Program-made: the position numbers and the translations under genes
Part shown: positions 11,195 through 21,626 of the stretch, piece by piece
How the letters are laid out: every line of letters begins with the position of its first letter
Position numbering within the stretch: position 1 is the first letter of the stretch
Origin: Bolinopsis microptera
Lineage: Eukaryota > Ctenophora > Tentaculata > Lobata > Bolinopsidae
Length of the DNA: 60,000 nucleotides
Assembly: GCF_026151205.1 (NCBI RefSeq)
Contig: NC_087081.1
Location: 4,833,246-4,893,245 of the forward strand
Direction: 5' to 3'
The notes under the pieces: generated by a model
What the model was told of the DNA's origin: nothing
What the model saw: only the letters and a program-made list of their open reading frames with translations
The model's database searches: none

Positions 11195-11340
11195 TTTAGA
11201 AAAGTTGAACTAATCGTGTGAAAATTAAAGATTCTGATTACAGACGCGGCAAACCGGCAAAAGTCATCAACCTCCGCACGCATTCAAAAAAGTATGCGCA
11301 CTATCATTGCGCGGCGCTGTTTTGGTAATAAAATTAATTT
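11195..11340 (-). promoter_or_regulatory. putative RPL3 promoter and 5' UTR
   Basis: Sequence directly upstream of the single-codon first exon. Read on the minus strand it contains a GC-richer patch (GCGCCGCGCAATGATAGTGCGC around 11290-11318) in an otherwise AT-rich region. Pyrimidine stretches such as CTTTTGCC (near 11260) could begin a 5'-TOP leader, as ribosomal protein mRNAs often do. The transcription start itself cannot be seen from sequence. Confidence 0.35.
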
Positions 11341-11889
11341 TACTGTTTATAGACAGAAAGAAACTTTATAATAAATAATAAAAATGACATTGTAGCTTAT
11401 GAATATTTAAATGATTTCAGAACTCCATTGTTTTGGGCTTTAGGAACCATACACCATCTGATTGTCACTGCCAAAATTGCAAACTATCGTTATGTTGCAT
11501 AAAATATTAATACGTGTAAATTACCGATTACGAATAAGATTCATCATACAATACATTAAATCAATATTAGCAACATTTTAAAACCTTGGCATAATAATAC
11601 AGCGTTACCCAGCTTGTCAGTAGTTTATGATATTATATCAAATATGAAATACATTTGGTCTTTTTTAAACTTTTCAAATTTTATTGTTGAAATTATCTTC
11701 CCTGGGTGCTGGGTGTAAAAAATGGGAGCGATTAGGTTTTTGGTTTTGACCGTTCTGTGTACATTTGTAAATGCTGATTTCGATTTTAATTGTAAGTATT
11801 TAAAGTTAAGGTGTACAAATTTGTACTTCAAATCTTTATATTATCTTCACGATTACTTTAAAACCAAAACTAACTAGAATTTAATCTTA

Positions 11890-12406
11890 TTACTGGGCCG
11901 CGTTCAATATGCAATTGCTCTAACCAGAGCCCTCTCGCTTGCAGTAGCGCGCGACCGCCGAAGGCGGCAAAATCTATTTACTTGTGAAACAAGCGCGTCA
12001 CGCAGTACGCGTAGACACATGGCTATGTGAAAACATGCAACACAAAACGATCAAAATCTAATTGCTAATCGTGCCCGTAAAACATGAAACCATGCCAAAA
12101 ATGAAAAAACCTATCACTGATCGACAGATCGTTACTCTGCGCAGTAAAGCAACGAATTCGAAGGGTTGACACCGTCAACAAAATTCAAATGCTTGGCAAC
12201 GTTTAACGGGTGCAGGTGGTACTCGTAAGATATCTGTTCCATGTATGGGACGAGTCCAACTCGGCGCGCGTCCTGGTAGGTTGTAAACCTACAAGGCAAC
12301 GTCTTAGCATTAATTTTAAGGTTTTTGTTACCTGGGGACCCCAGGCTATTATGTTCATAAACATTAAAAGATTTGGCGGAATGACAGGCTGAGCGCGGCC
12401 CAGTAA
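11890..12406. mobile_element. 517-bp inverted-repeat element (MITE-like)
   Basis: It is bounded by TTACTGGGCCGCG (11890-11902) and its exact reverse complement CGCGGCCCAGTAA (12394-12406). It holds no transposase frame, only short open frames. The interior is GC-richer at the left end. I see no clear target-site duplication outside the inverted ends, so the superfamily is not assigned. Confidence 0.65.
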
Positions 12407-13618
12407 AGGTTTTGGAGAGGTTAAGTTTGAAAATTTACAAAATACAAATCATACATATTTAATTTTACTTATTGCTTACACGGTTAATACAATAATTAAA
12501 TAATTTTATGCTTTCTTCGGCTGTTTATGGTTTATTTATTGAATTATTAACATTTAGTTTATACTACTATGCCACTTATACTATACAACGCACGGAACAC
12601 TTCATTGTGTATTGCGCCGCGCATTTGGTAATTACCAAATTCTGTTAAATCGAGCGCCACGAACGTTACCGATAATTTGTTATCTTGATTTCTAACTATT
12701 TGATTCATGATTCTGTATTTACTAGATGACCATGGCACGAGTAACATCCGTCAGAGTGCTTACATAAACAATGGTATACAAATAATTCAAGATTTTTTAC
12801 ATGCTACTTATCTTAGCACCTTTAAGAATCATACATCTTGTTCAGTGTCTTAATCCTTTGTATGTTATTTTCAACTTGTTTCTACATGTTCATACTGTTT
12901 GATATGTTGCAGAATTTTTCCATTATGAAGATAATCTACAATATGGCCAGTCCCACTGACACTTCTGTCGGTCGGTTCGTTACAAGGTTCTTTGCTACTC
13001 ATATGACAATCCTCCAATGCAGGGACTAGCATATTCATTACTAGTTTGGGCCTCACAATCCCCCACACCCGAGTGCTTTCCATTCTTTTGTGAATTAGAT
13101 TTGTTCTTATTTTTTAAATTTAATTTTTTTGGAGTATTATTCTTATCTTATTTTTATTAGGTACTGATAATGGACGAAATTATTCTACCGATGTTATAAA
13201 GATTTTGTTGGAATTTTTGAAAGTCATTCGTTGTTTGATTGCAGGAAATACCGATCTTGATATGACAATCCTTCCTAGTTCTTACAATTCATCGAATACA
13301 ATTAAAATAATTACTGTTTGATATAAGTTCAGTAGTGCTTCAAGCCAATGTTAGATAAAGTCCCCAAAGAATAATAGTAAAGCCTGTTACTATCTTCATA
13401 GAATACTCCTTCAGTACGTAAGGGAATCATATGCTCGATACCCAAGAGTCATCACTTAATCAAAGTGCTTAAAATCTGAGTTAGCCAGTTTTATTAGCGA
13501 TGGTTTTCAATTCGAAAATGCCCGTTTTTTGAGGTTTTATTGTAGGTTAACTAAAAAAGCTTCTGATATTTTGGTTGCTAATAAAATCAGAGCTAAGTAG
13601 CAACAGTTAAGGCTAACA
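12407..13618. other. gene-free AT-rich stretch
   Basis: No gene, RNA or repeat that I can support. The open frames here are short and show no recognisable protein. Confidence 0.55.
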
Positions 13619-13701
13619 AAATGGGAAGGTGCATACGCCATCTGGGAGCCGTCAGTTGAGCTTGCTCTCTGACACGTGGGTTGAAAACATTGTGTACAGT
13701 C
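13619..13701 (+). repeat. SINE fragment next to LINE A
   Basis: The 69 nt from GTGCATACGCCATC to GTGTACAGT match 19162-19230 with one difference by eye, so this is a fragment of the SINE-type repeat found downstream. It directly precedes the LINE A leader, which begins with a duplicated CAGTTAAACAAAAATT. Confidence 0.75.
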
Positions 13702-13857
13702 AGTTAAACAAAAATTCAGTTAAACAAAAATTCAATTTTATGCCATTTATTACAGAGTAAACAAGTTTACAATAAATCAATTTGATATTTAAAGGAATCC
13801 TAATTTTAATACAGTTTTAATACTTTCAACACTACTATATAACAAATAATTTGAGGT

Positions 13858-14829
13858 ATGACACGAGGAGAAACGGCACGAAAACGAAATGTCAAGAAAA
13901 GTCCAAAGAAAACTGGTGCTACAGCAGAAACGGATGTAACTGAAGATGAAGGAGACCGTAGTTGTGAATGCAGAAGGTATATCGCAGAGGAGTTTTCATT
14001 AGCTTGTGCAACCTGTGATATGTACTGGCATTATTGCTGTGTTGGACTGACAGGTCTGACACAAGAAGAAGGCGACCATCTGTCTAACTGGCGTTGTCAG
14101 AATTGTTTTATATCACCTTACATAAAAAGCAAAAGGACTCAGACCTCGAACCCTGATAATGAAGAAACAAAAATACTACGGAATGTTATTAGGCAGGAAC
14201 TTGAGGCTCTTACACCTTGTATCAGAGGGGTTGTTGAAAACGCAGTGAACGAGAACATTCCAACTAACTTTGAGTCTGAAAAACCTAAAGAAATATCAAA
14301 GATAGTGAACCAGGCTTTCCAGTCCTTCGCTGATGTTACTGCAAATAGTCAGAAGAAAGTTATGGAAGAAATGAGCCTACAGCAAGCTTCACAAAGTGTT
14401 GTCAGTAAAGTTCAGACAAAGATGCACACTGATGCATATGAGCGAAATTTAAGGAAGCTCAATCTGTGTGTTTTGAATGTACCAGAGAGCAAGAAAGCTA
14501 ACTCCAAGTTACGCCAGGAAGAGGACTCGAAGTTCTGCAAGGAGACACTAAAGATTGAAAAAAGTGACTTTATCAGTTGCCATCGTGCAGGTAAAGTGGA
14601 TCCAGGTAAGCCAGACTCCTGTCGGCCATTGATCATCCAGACAGCTGACGAGGAGTCAGTTAACTATTATTCCAACCATGGCAAGGGCTGGAAAGAGTCA
14701 TCATACTGGATAAATCTGGATCTCTGCAGAGCAGACCGAGAGATCCGTTTTTTAGCCAGAGAAAAGAGGAAGAAGAGGCGGGAAGAAGCAGAGAAGGAAA
14801 AGACAGAGAAAAAGGTGGAGAAGAAGTAA
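13858..14829 (+). CDS. LINE A ORF1 protein (PHD finger, RNA-binding type)
   Basis: A 323-aa protein. A basic N-terminus (1-20) is followed by a C4HC3 PHD finger: C36/C38, C50/C53, H58/C61, C80/C83. A middle segment (about 110-195) is helical and charged. A C-terminal region starts with RKLNLCVLNVPES (about 199-211), resembling the RRM-like part of LINE ORF1 proteins. It then has SCHRAGKV and a closing lysine/glutamate-rich tail (about 300-323). ORF1 proteins bind the element RNA and form the ribonucleoprotein; the PHD finger may contact histone tails. ORF2 starts 29 nt after the stop, in another frame. Confidence 0.85.
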   Translation: MTRGETARKRNVKKSPKKTGATAETDVTEDEGDRSCECRRYIAEEFSLACATCDMYWHYCCVGLTGLTQEEGDHLSNWRCQNCFISPYIKSKRTQTSNPDNEETKILRNVIRQELEALTPCIRGVVENAVNENIPTNFESEKPKEISKIVNQAFQSFADVTANSQKKVMEEMSLQQASQSVVSKVQTKMHTDAYERNLRKLNLCVLNVPESKKANSKLRQEEDSKFCKETLKIEKSDFISCHRAGKVDPGKPDSCRPLIIQTADEESVNYYSNHGKGWKESSYWINLDLCRADREIRFLAREKRKKRREEAEKEKTEKKVEKK

Positions 14830-14858
14830 ATAGCAGTGGTAAAGAATGTAGTCAGCCC

Positions 14859-17800
14859 ATGAATATTTTTTATACTAATGCTAATGGACTATTTAATAAA
14901 ATTGATGAACTAAAATGTATTCTATCAGTTTATAAATCCATTCATGTAATCTGCATTACAGAAACTCATTTTAATAGTGATATTTTAGATGCTGAAATTT
15001 TTATTGAAGGTTTTAGTATGTTTAGAAAAGACAGAGATTTTAAAATCGATAACTCCACTAGCAACATAAGTGGAGGTGGAGGTTCTATTATTTATATTAA
15101 AAACAGTTGCAATGCTTCATTAGTGAGCTCATTTTTAAAAGCACCAGACTCTTTAGCTATTAATGTCAATACCTCTGGTGGATTGATTAGTATTTGTTGT
15201 ATTTATAGGTCTACTTCTTTGAATTTAAAACAGAATAATATGTTATTATCTTGCATCAAGAACATATCTAGTGAAAAGAATGTTTTTGAAACCATTATCA
15301 TAGGAGATTTTAACCTACCTAATGTATCTTGGGAAACTGGTAGTGTAAATAGTGGAATTTCTAGTAAGAATCAGGTTTTAATGATTCAACAAAAGTATAT
15401 TGATTTATTCAATGACAGTGGTTTGACGTGGTACTTTACTAACGAAACAACCAGAAGACGGCTTGTGAAAGATACTCTCCAGGAGAGTCTTCTTGATCAG
15501 GTTTTGTATACAAATGATGCTCTTGTCAACGGTTGTAAGATCGTTTCTCCGCTTGGCAAAAGTGATCATGTTGGGATACTAGTCGAACTGGTTGTTTCGC
15601 CCAATACTAACAAAAGTCCCAAACAAAAGATTTTAAAGCCTATTTGGGGTAAGATTTCCTCAGAAGAGTTATTTAACTTTAGTATGAATAATATTGACTG
15701 GGATTATAGTTGTACAAATAATGTTCAAGATATGTGGGTTGAACTACATGGTAAATTGGAGTCTGTTGCTGCAGCTGTCCCAGCTGCTTCGGTTTATCTC
15801 GACAACAGACCTGTCAAGTTGCCATGGAGTACAACTTCACTTAAAAGAATGAGGAAGAACAAGGACAGAGCATGGGCTGAATTTGATATTAATCCTTCGA
15901 ATATTAACTTTAGCTGTGCAAATAGCAAGCAGCGTATTTTTGAGGTGGCAGAAATTAAAGCTAAAGTAAATTATGAAAAGAAGATTACATCTAATTTAAA
16001 ACAGAATTGTAAATCTTTTTACTCGTATTTGCGTAATAAACGTCAAGTTAAGTCAAGTGTTGTTTCTTTAGATAGAGGAGATGGTACACGCACAGATAGT
16101 TCATCTGAGTCAGCTGAGGTACTTGCTAGTGCCTTTAGTTCTGTGTTTGTGCGTGAACCACCTGGCCCTCTTCCCCAAAATGAGAGTTATAACAAAGAGG
16201 TTATTGATGATATGGAAATTAGCAGTTCTGATATCAAGAAGCAGCTTTTAAAGCTTAATGTTTTTAAGAGTTCTGGTCCGGATGGCGTTCATCCAAAGTT
16301 GTTGAAATCCTTAGCATATGATGAAAAGTTTGTTGAAGCTGTAACTAAATTATTTGTTAAGTGTTCAGAAACAGGAGTCCTGCCTGACATTTGGAAGACA
16401 GCATCTGTTGTAGCATTGTTCAAAAAGGGTGTTAAATCTGATCCCTTAAATTATAGACCTGTCTCATTAACTTGTATTTTGTGCAAAGTGTATGAAAAGT
16501 TGGTGAGGGCACATTTATTAACATTTTTAGAAGAACGAATTTCAAAGCATCAGCATGGATTTGTGAAGGGTAAATCTTGTCTATCTAATCTCTTAGAGAC
16601 ATTTGATAATATTCTTGATATTTTAGACGAAGGTGCTCCTGTCGATCTTTTGTATTTTGATTTTAGTAAAGCTTTTGACACAGTCCCCCACTTTAGACTT
16701 CTATCTAAATTGGAGGGGTTTGGGGTCAAGGGAAAAGTTTTAGATGTTATAAAAGACTTTCTGACAGACAGAACCATGAGGGTTTGTGTAGAAGGACAAT
16801 GGTCTGAGGTGAAACACGTGTTATCTGGTGTTCCCCAGGGGTCAGTATTGGGTCCCTTGCTATTTATTCTTTATATAAACGATTTACCTGACAATGTTAA
16901 AAATAAGATTAAATTATTTGCAGATGATCTCAAGTTAGTTTGTAATGCAGCTAACCATAGAAGTGTATCTGATGATATTTTAGAACTCGAAATTTGGGAG
17001 AGTATTTGGCACTTAAACTTCAATCCTGCCAAGTGTAAAGTAGTCCATATTAATCTGAATAATAATCCTAACTCGAATTATATTGTAAATGGAGTAGAAC
17101 TAGAAGTATCTGCACAGGAAAAAGATTTGGGGGTTATTACCCATAGCTCCTTGCTTTGGAATGAACAGATAAAAGCATGTATTTCTAAAGCAAATCGTAT
17201 GATCTGCTGGATTGTAAGGAACTTAGTTATTAGAGAAAAGGTTGTAATGATAGCTATTTATAAAGCTTTGATAAGACCTCATCTTGAGTATTGTGTCCAA
17301 TTGTGGAATCCAGTTGCGGCTCATGGAAGTTGGGGGACTGTTTTGGAGCTGGAGAGCGTCCAGAGGCGGTTTACCCGTCTTATTGATGAGGTGGGTACTC
17401 TTCCATACAGCTGCAGACTGGATATCCTCAATTTGACAACGCTGGCAGAGCGGCGAATACGTGGGGACCTTATCGAAGCTTTTAAAGTAATTAGTGGTTT
17501 GACTGAATATGGATCGGGTTTGTTCAGAATGAGCAGATCTGGTCTTAATCTAGTTTCAACCAATAGGTGTAATAAGAGTGTAACTAAAGTTAAGAATCTC
17601 CAGTCTTCTTTTCTTCCGGAGCGAGTCATTCCTTACTGGAACAAACTCCCTTCAGATGTCAAGAACTGCTCGACAGTTTTAAGCTTTAAAGTTAGATTGG
17701 AAGGATTTAAGAAAGAAATGATTTCTAAAAACAGTGTAAATGATTTTTATTTTTGGAATGTTTCGAATGAAGTTTTAGGGAAAATTGAAGGACCCAGTTA

Positions 17801-17897
17801 TTTAAGCAATAAGGAGACACATAATGAATATCTTTGGTTTCATCCTTTTGTGGCAAAGAAGCGTTTCATAAATCTTTATTCCACTGGGAAGTATTAA
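14859..17897 (+). CDS. LINE A ORF2: APE endonuclease plus reverse transcriptase
   Basis: A 1012-aa polyprotein that nicks target DNA and reverse-transcribes the element RNA. The endonuclease shows YTNANGL at the start, CITETHFN, IIGDFNLPNVSW, LLDQVLYTND and GKSDHVGI, the ordered catalytic motifs of the exonuclease/endonuclease/phosphatase fold. The reverse transcriptase shows NYRPVSLTCILCKVYEKL, HGFVKGKSC, YFDFSKAFDTVPH, SGVPQGSVLGPLLF and the catalytic LFADD box. The C-terminal region has the YWNKLP pattern common in CR1/L2/Rex-type elements. No RNase H or N-terminal zinc finger is seen. No in-frame stops. Confidence 0.95.
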   Translation: MNIFYTNANGLFNKIDELKCILSVYKSIHVICITETHFNSDILDAEIFIEGFSMFRKDRDFKIDNSTSNISGGGGSIIYIKNSCNASLVSSFLKAPDSLAINVNTSGGLISICCIYRSTSLNLKQNNMLLSCIKNISSEKNVFETIIIGDFNLPNVSWETGSVNSGISSKNQVLMIQQKYIDLFNDSGLTWYFTNETTRRRLVKDTLQESLLDQVLYTNDALVNGCKIVSPLGKSDHVGILVELVVSPNTNKSPKQKILKPIWGKISSEELFNFSMNNIDWDYSCTNNVQDMWVELHGKLESVAAAVPAASVYLDNRPVKLPWSTTSLKRMRKNKDRAWAEFDINPSNINFSCANSKQRIFEVAEIKAKVNYEKKITSNLKQNCKSFYSYLRNKRQVKSSVVSLDRGDGTRTDSSSESAEVLASAFSSVFVREPPGPLPQNESYNKEVIDDMEISSSDIKKQLLKLNVFKSSGPDGVHPKLLKSLAYDEKFVEAVTKLFVKCSETGVLPDIWKTASVVALFKKGVKSDPLNYRPVSLTCILCKVYEKLVRAHLLTFLEERISKHQHGFVKGKSCLSNLLETFDNILDILDEGAPVDLLYFDFSKAFDTVPHFRLLSKLEGFGVKGKVLDVIKDFLTDRTMRVCVEGQWSEVKHVLSGVPQGSVLGPLLFILYINDLPDNVKNKIKLFADDLKLVCNAANHRSVSDDILELEIWESIWHLNFNPAKCKVVHINLNNNPNSNYIVNGVELEVSAQEKDLGVITHSSLLWNEQIKACISKANRMICWIVRNLVIREKVVMIAIYKALIRPHLEYCVQLWNPVAAHGSWGTVLELESVQRRFTRLIDEVGTLPYSCRLDILNLTTLAERRIRGDLIEAFKVISGLTEYGSGLFRMSRSGLNLVSTNRCNKSVTKVKNLQSSFLPERVIPYWNKLPSDVKNCSTVLSFKVRLEGFKKEMISKNSVNDFYFWNVSNEVLGKIEGPSYLSNKETHNEYLWFHPFVAKKRFINLYSTGKY

Positions 17898-18739
17898 TGA
17901 ACTATTTATAGATAATGTATTAGATTTTATTAATTAATAAAATTGAATTTGATAAATTATTAATGTTGATGGAAAAATATATTTATTCAAATTATTTTTT
18001 TATTTAGTGCAATGATATTTTGTAGACACTTGTGATGATGTTATGTCATAATCTTTACTTACTTACTTACTAATTCAATGTGTAGTATGGTTGTCACTCT
18101 TTAAATAGATTAGATATAGGTTGACGGGGCAAAGGGGTGTGCGTGCTGTTCGCTATTGCTCACACCAAACGGCAACCTAGTAAATGTTTTGTATGGACAC
18201 CGGTCTCCATCACGATACAAAATTAGGATTGTAGAATTTATTGTATAACTTTTAGTGCAGTGGAGGAAGCGGTGTGGTGCATTAATAGAGTGACAGCCTA
18301 CTGATTTAGAGTTGTTTTTAACTAAGCATAATGGGTATATTTTTGGACCTAAAGGCTTTACTATGGCAACTTTAAAATTGGTTCTTTTAATCATTTATTA
18401 AATATCACTTAAAAAATATATAAATCTGGAATCTGTTCACACTGTGAACCAGTCGTATAAAAAAAACCTCTTAAATCAAATATTTAAAACGTCTCAATAA
18501 TGGAAATAGTCATACAATTAAGAAATTTACCAAATTCTTAATATCTACCTTAAGAGAAAAATACCTACCTAAGTCAATGTCTACCTGTAATACACTAAAT
18601 ATTAGGTTAAATACATAGGTGGTGGAGTCAGCACACATTTACCAAAATCAAAATTTTTTAATAGGAGGAACCTGTGGGCCGAGAACACTGGATTAAATTT
18701 GTTGAAGGGGATTTTTTCAAATGACAGCTAGTAAATGAC

Positions 18740-18803
18740 AGCAGTACTTCGTGAGTAGTGCAGTACTTCACAACGATAATCCGCCTCCCCAACCAAATAT
18801 ATC
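18740..18803 (+). repeat. SINE fragment
   Basis: CAGTACTTC.GTGAGTAGT and ACAACGATAATCCGCCTCCC match 19230-19290 with few differences, so this is a second partial copy of the SINE-type repeat. It ends at AACCAAATATATCAAAT. Confidence 0.7.
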
Positions 18804-18959
18804 AAATTAAAAACATTACACACAGTATGCACACTCACAAATTAAATATGGCAGTGAGCATCCCAGCTGCATATAATGCAGTGTACTAATAGCAGCAGAT
18901 ATGAGATAACAACACGATTGCTTACTGACAGGCGTGCAAGAAATTCCTGAGCTGAATAG

Positions 18960-19310
18960 GGCCGGTAGCTCAATTGGTAGAGCACCAGGCATGTAACTCG
19001 GAGGTTGGCGGATCATACCTGCCCCGGCACTATGCCGGCCCATGATTTTCCGAATTGCTTACCAGTGGAAATCTAGTCAATTCAAATATCTGCTTGCTTG
19101 GTACTCATGGTTGATACAATCACAGCCCAACCACCTTCTTGATCAGATTGATTCACCTACATGTGCATACGCCATCTGGGAGCCGTCAGTTGAGCTTGCT
19201 CTCTGACACGTGGGTTGAAAACATCGTGTACAGTACTTTGTGAGTAGTACAGTACTTCACAACGATAACCCGCCTCCCCAACCAAATATCTCAAAATGGG
19301 AAGGTGGTAT
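18960..19310 (+). repeat. tRNA-derived SINE
   Basis: The head (18961-19029) is tRNA-like. It has a perfect pol III A box (TAGCTCAATTGG), a D arm, an anticodon arm with TGT or GTA in the loop, a degenerate T loop, and GCCGG pairing with CCGGC as a shortened acceptor stem. The anticodon stem has a mismatch and the B box GGATCATACC departs from GGTTCGANNCC, so it is unlikely to be a functional tRNA. The body after it recurs at 13619 and 18740. A SINE is the best reading; the right end is uncertain. Confidence 0.65.
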
Positions 19311-19442
19311 GAATGCAGATATATTTTCTTAATCCTTTCATTGACTGCCCTTATAATCCTCCCAACTTTCACCTGTAACACAAGATATATTGTTTAAAGT
19401 TTGTTTGTATCATCTCTATTATCATTTACTCTCAGGCTCAGC

Positions 19443-21626
19443 ATGTTTAGATCAAATTTACTAAAGATAGCCTCATCTTTGAAGCTGAGTTCCATTGAAC
19501 AAATTGTTGAGAAATCAGCCAGACTGACAAGCCAAAAGCTCTACATATTTTCAGAAGATAGGCTAAACCCAGAAATCATATCAAAAGTGTATCAACGTCA
19601 GGATAAATTCCAGTTGTATTTTCTTTGTAGTGGAATACCTCTACATGAGTATTCCGAGATTGATGACATCGACTTGTTCATATCTCCATTTGCTGAAGAC
19701 CAAGATGGCCTTGTTAGCTTGCAAAGTAAAACAAGTCACTGGAAGAGAACTAAATTTCACCATTTAAACGATATAGATTTCTCATCAGATTCAGAGGTTA
19801 TAACCAGTATATCCGGCAAGTTGTACAGATATGGGGTTTTAGGTGGTACGTTTGATGATCTTCATGCTGGTCATAAGCTACTGTTATCTGCTGCAAGCAC
19901 TCTTTGTCAGGAAAAGGTTTTAATTGGGATCACACACGAGGATCTTCTAAAGAAGAAAAAGCTTGTTGAACTTCTTCAGTCTTATGATCAGAGAAAGGCA
20001 ACTGTTGCAAGGTTTCTTAGTATTATCAATCCAAAGCTTTCTGTTAATATAGTGCCAATATCTGATCCTATTGGGCCATCCGGCACTGACCCAGATTTAG
20101 AATTACTTATAGTGTCACAGGAAACAGCTGGTGCAGTTGGCTTCATCAATAATGCAAGGGTAGAAAGAGGATTGAATGAACTTCAATCATATTGTGTTGA
20201 TCTTGTTACTCCTACAGACACCCTTGAAAAGGTGAGCTCATCCATTATAAGAAAAGAGATGTTAGGAACACTAGTTAGTGGTAAATCAATTCCATGGCTT
20301 AGAAGAGACGGCAACTCAGAACTTGTGCCTCACAAATTCCCATATGTTATAGGATTGACTGGTGGTATCTGCTCTGGCAAGAGCACAATAAGCAATTATC
20401 TTAAAGATAAAGGTTTTGAAACAATAGATTGTGATAAGATTGGGCATCAAGTTTACCAGCCTGAAGGTCCTGCATATCAGCTACTTATAGATGAGTTTGG
20501 TGAAGAGATTGTTGGCGAGGATGGCTCAATCAATAGAAGAGCATTGGGTGGAATTGTGTTTAGCGCTGAGAGTAAGATGAAAAGACTGAATGAAATTGTT
20601 TGGCCGTGTATTGCCAATGCTGTTAAGGCTGTTATTGAATCATCTTCATCTGAGTTGATTGTTGTTGAAGCGGCTGTTATGCTTGAAGCTGGTTGGCAAA
20701 CTTTTGTTGACGAAGTTTGGGTTATGACTGTATCCCCAGATGAGGCTATAAAACGACTGTCAGAGCGTAATAAACTCTCAACAGAAGATGCAGAAAAACG
20801 CCTAAAATCTCAGATGACAAACACTGACAGATGTTCTCATGCTGACATAATAGTTTGCTCAGATTGGGAACAATCTGTTACTAGATCATTCATTGATAAA
20901 GCCTGGGAGGGATTGTCAGAAAGGATTGAGTATTACAAGATTTGTCAAAACAAAGATTCGATCGAGGAAAGATGGAATTTTATTGCAACAAAAGCATGTA
21001 ACAGTTCCATTGATCCTAAATGGTTAACTGATATATTAAGGAGTGAAAAGAGTTTGTCTTTTCTTGAAGAAGCTTTAAATTCAGTAGATGAAACATTGGA
21101 CCTATCAAAAGAAAAGAACGTTGTTCTTTACACAGCTTCATTCTTCTTAGCCACGACTTTACATGTGCAGAATTCCAGCATACGTGCATTCGAGGCAATG
21201 TTCAAAATGTTCAGCCAGGGTAATGATATCAAAAAAGAAATTGCTGATGAAGTTATGAGCAATTTGAAAATATCCTCAAACTTGCTCAAGAAGCCAGTAT
21301 CTTGTACAGAATTCAATACGCTGTTCAGGGACATTTGGATGAAAGCAACATTATTCTGCCTTGACGAAGGTGATAAAAGGATTCTGCCGTCTTGTTTCAC
21401 TACTGAAGAAATGAGTAATGAGCAGTCGGTGGCTGAATGTGAACTCATGTTGAGGCTGATTGAAGGGAATAAGTATATTTTCAAAACAGATTACTTTAGA
21501 AAAACTTACGAGTCCGCAGCTAGAGATAGGATTAAATCTGATCTAGAGAGACTTTCAAAAGATAACAATAGGGATATAATGGAGCGGGTCAGAGGTAATA
21601 TTGGATATAATTTACAAGAGTATTGA
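19443..21626 (+). CDS. COASY: bifunctional coenzyme A synthase (PPAT-DPCK) with C-terminal extension
   Basis: Catalyses the last two steps of CoA synthesis: 4'-phosphopantetheine to dephospho-CoA, then to CoA. With the start at 19443 it has 727 aa; human COASY is 564. An N-terminal region (1-125) precedes the adenylyltransferase domain: GVLGGTFDDLHAGH (131-144, with the HxGH nucleotidyl-transfer motif) and SSSIIRKEM (265-273). The kinase domain follows with GLTGGICSGKST (304-315, P-loop) and continues to about 495. The remaining roughly 230 residues are extra; they resemble an HD-type helical fold without its metal ligands. A start 42 nt upstream is open, but TTTACTCTCAG at 19425-19435 looks like a splice acceptor, so the exon probably begins at 19436 and the first ATG in it is 19443. 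Further coding exons upstream cannot be excluded. AATAAA is at 21878. Confidence 0.93.
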   Translation: MFRSNLLKIASSLKLSSIEQIVEKSARLTSQKLYIFSEDRLNPEIISKVYQRQDKFQLYFLCSGIPLHEYSEIDDIDLFISPFAEDQDGLVSLQSKTSHWKRTKFHHLNDIDFSSDSEVITSISGKLYRYGVLGGTFDDLHAGHKLLLSAASTLCQEKVLIGITHEDLLKKKKLVELLQSYDQRKATVARFLSIINPKLSVNIVPISDPIGPSGTDPDLELLIVSQETAGAVGFINNARVERGLNELQSYCVDLVTPTDTLEKVSSSIIRKEMLGTLVSGKSIPWLRRDGNSELVPHKFPYVIGLTGGICSGKSTISNYLKDKGFETIDCDKIGHQVYQPEGPAYQLLIDEFGEEIVGEDGSINRRALGGIVFSAESKMKRLNEIVWPCIANAVKAVIESSSSELIVVEAAVMLEAGWQTFVDEVWVMTVSPDEAIKRLSERNKLSTEDAEKRLKSQMTNTDRCSHADIIVCSDWEQSVTRSFIDKAWEGLSERIEYYKICQNKDSIEERWNFIATKACNSSIDPKWLTDILRSEKSLSFLEEALNSVDETLDLSKEKNVVLYTASFFLATTLHVQNSSIRAFEAMFKMFSQGNDIKKEIADEVMSNLKISSNLLKKPVSCTEFNTLFRDIWMKATLFCLDEGDKRILPSCFTTEEMSNEQSVAECELMLRLIEGNKYIFKTDYFRKTYESAARDRIKSDLERLSKDNNRDIMERVRGNIGYNLQEY

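Larger units (their letters stand above)
13704..18070 (+). mobile_element. LINE A: full-length CR1/L2-like non-LTR retrotransposon
   Basis: A two-ORF LINE, both frames open: ORF1 (13858-14829) with a PHD finger and ORF2 (14859-17897) with APE-type endonuclease and reverse transcriptase. The leader of about 150 nt holds a tandem CAGTTAAACAAAAATT pair. The 3' UTR of about 170 nt ends in a short (TTAC)n tract (18056-18070), the kind of microsatellite tail seen in CR1/L2 elements. Intact frames suggest a recent insertion. Ends are approximate and no target-site duplication was identified. Confidence 0.85.
18071..19435. other. repeat-bearing spacer between LINE A and COASY
   Basis: Apart from the SINE pieces at 18740-18803 and 18960-19310 I see no gene. 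The right end is the probable 5' untranslated intron of COASY, ending in TTTACTCTCAG at 19435. Confidence 0.55.

Noticed and set aside
18961-19029. Functional tRNA gene
   Set aside because: The A box is perfect, but the B box, T loop, anticodon stem and acceptor stem are degenerate, and the downstream body is repeated elsewhere; a SINE head is the better reading.
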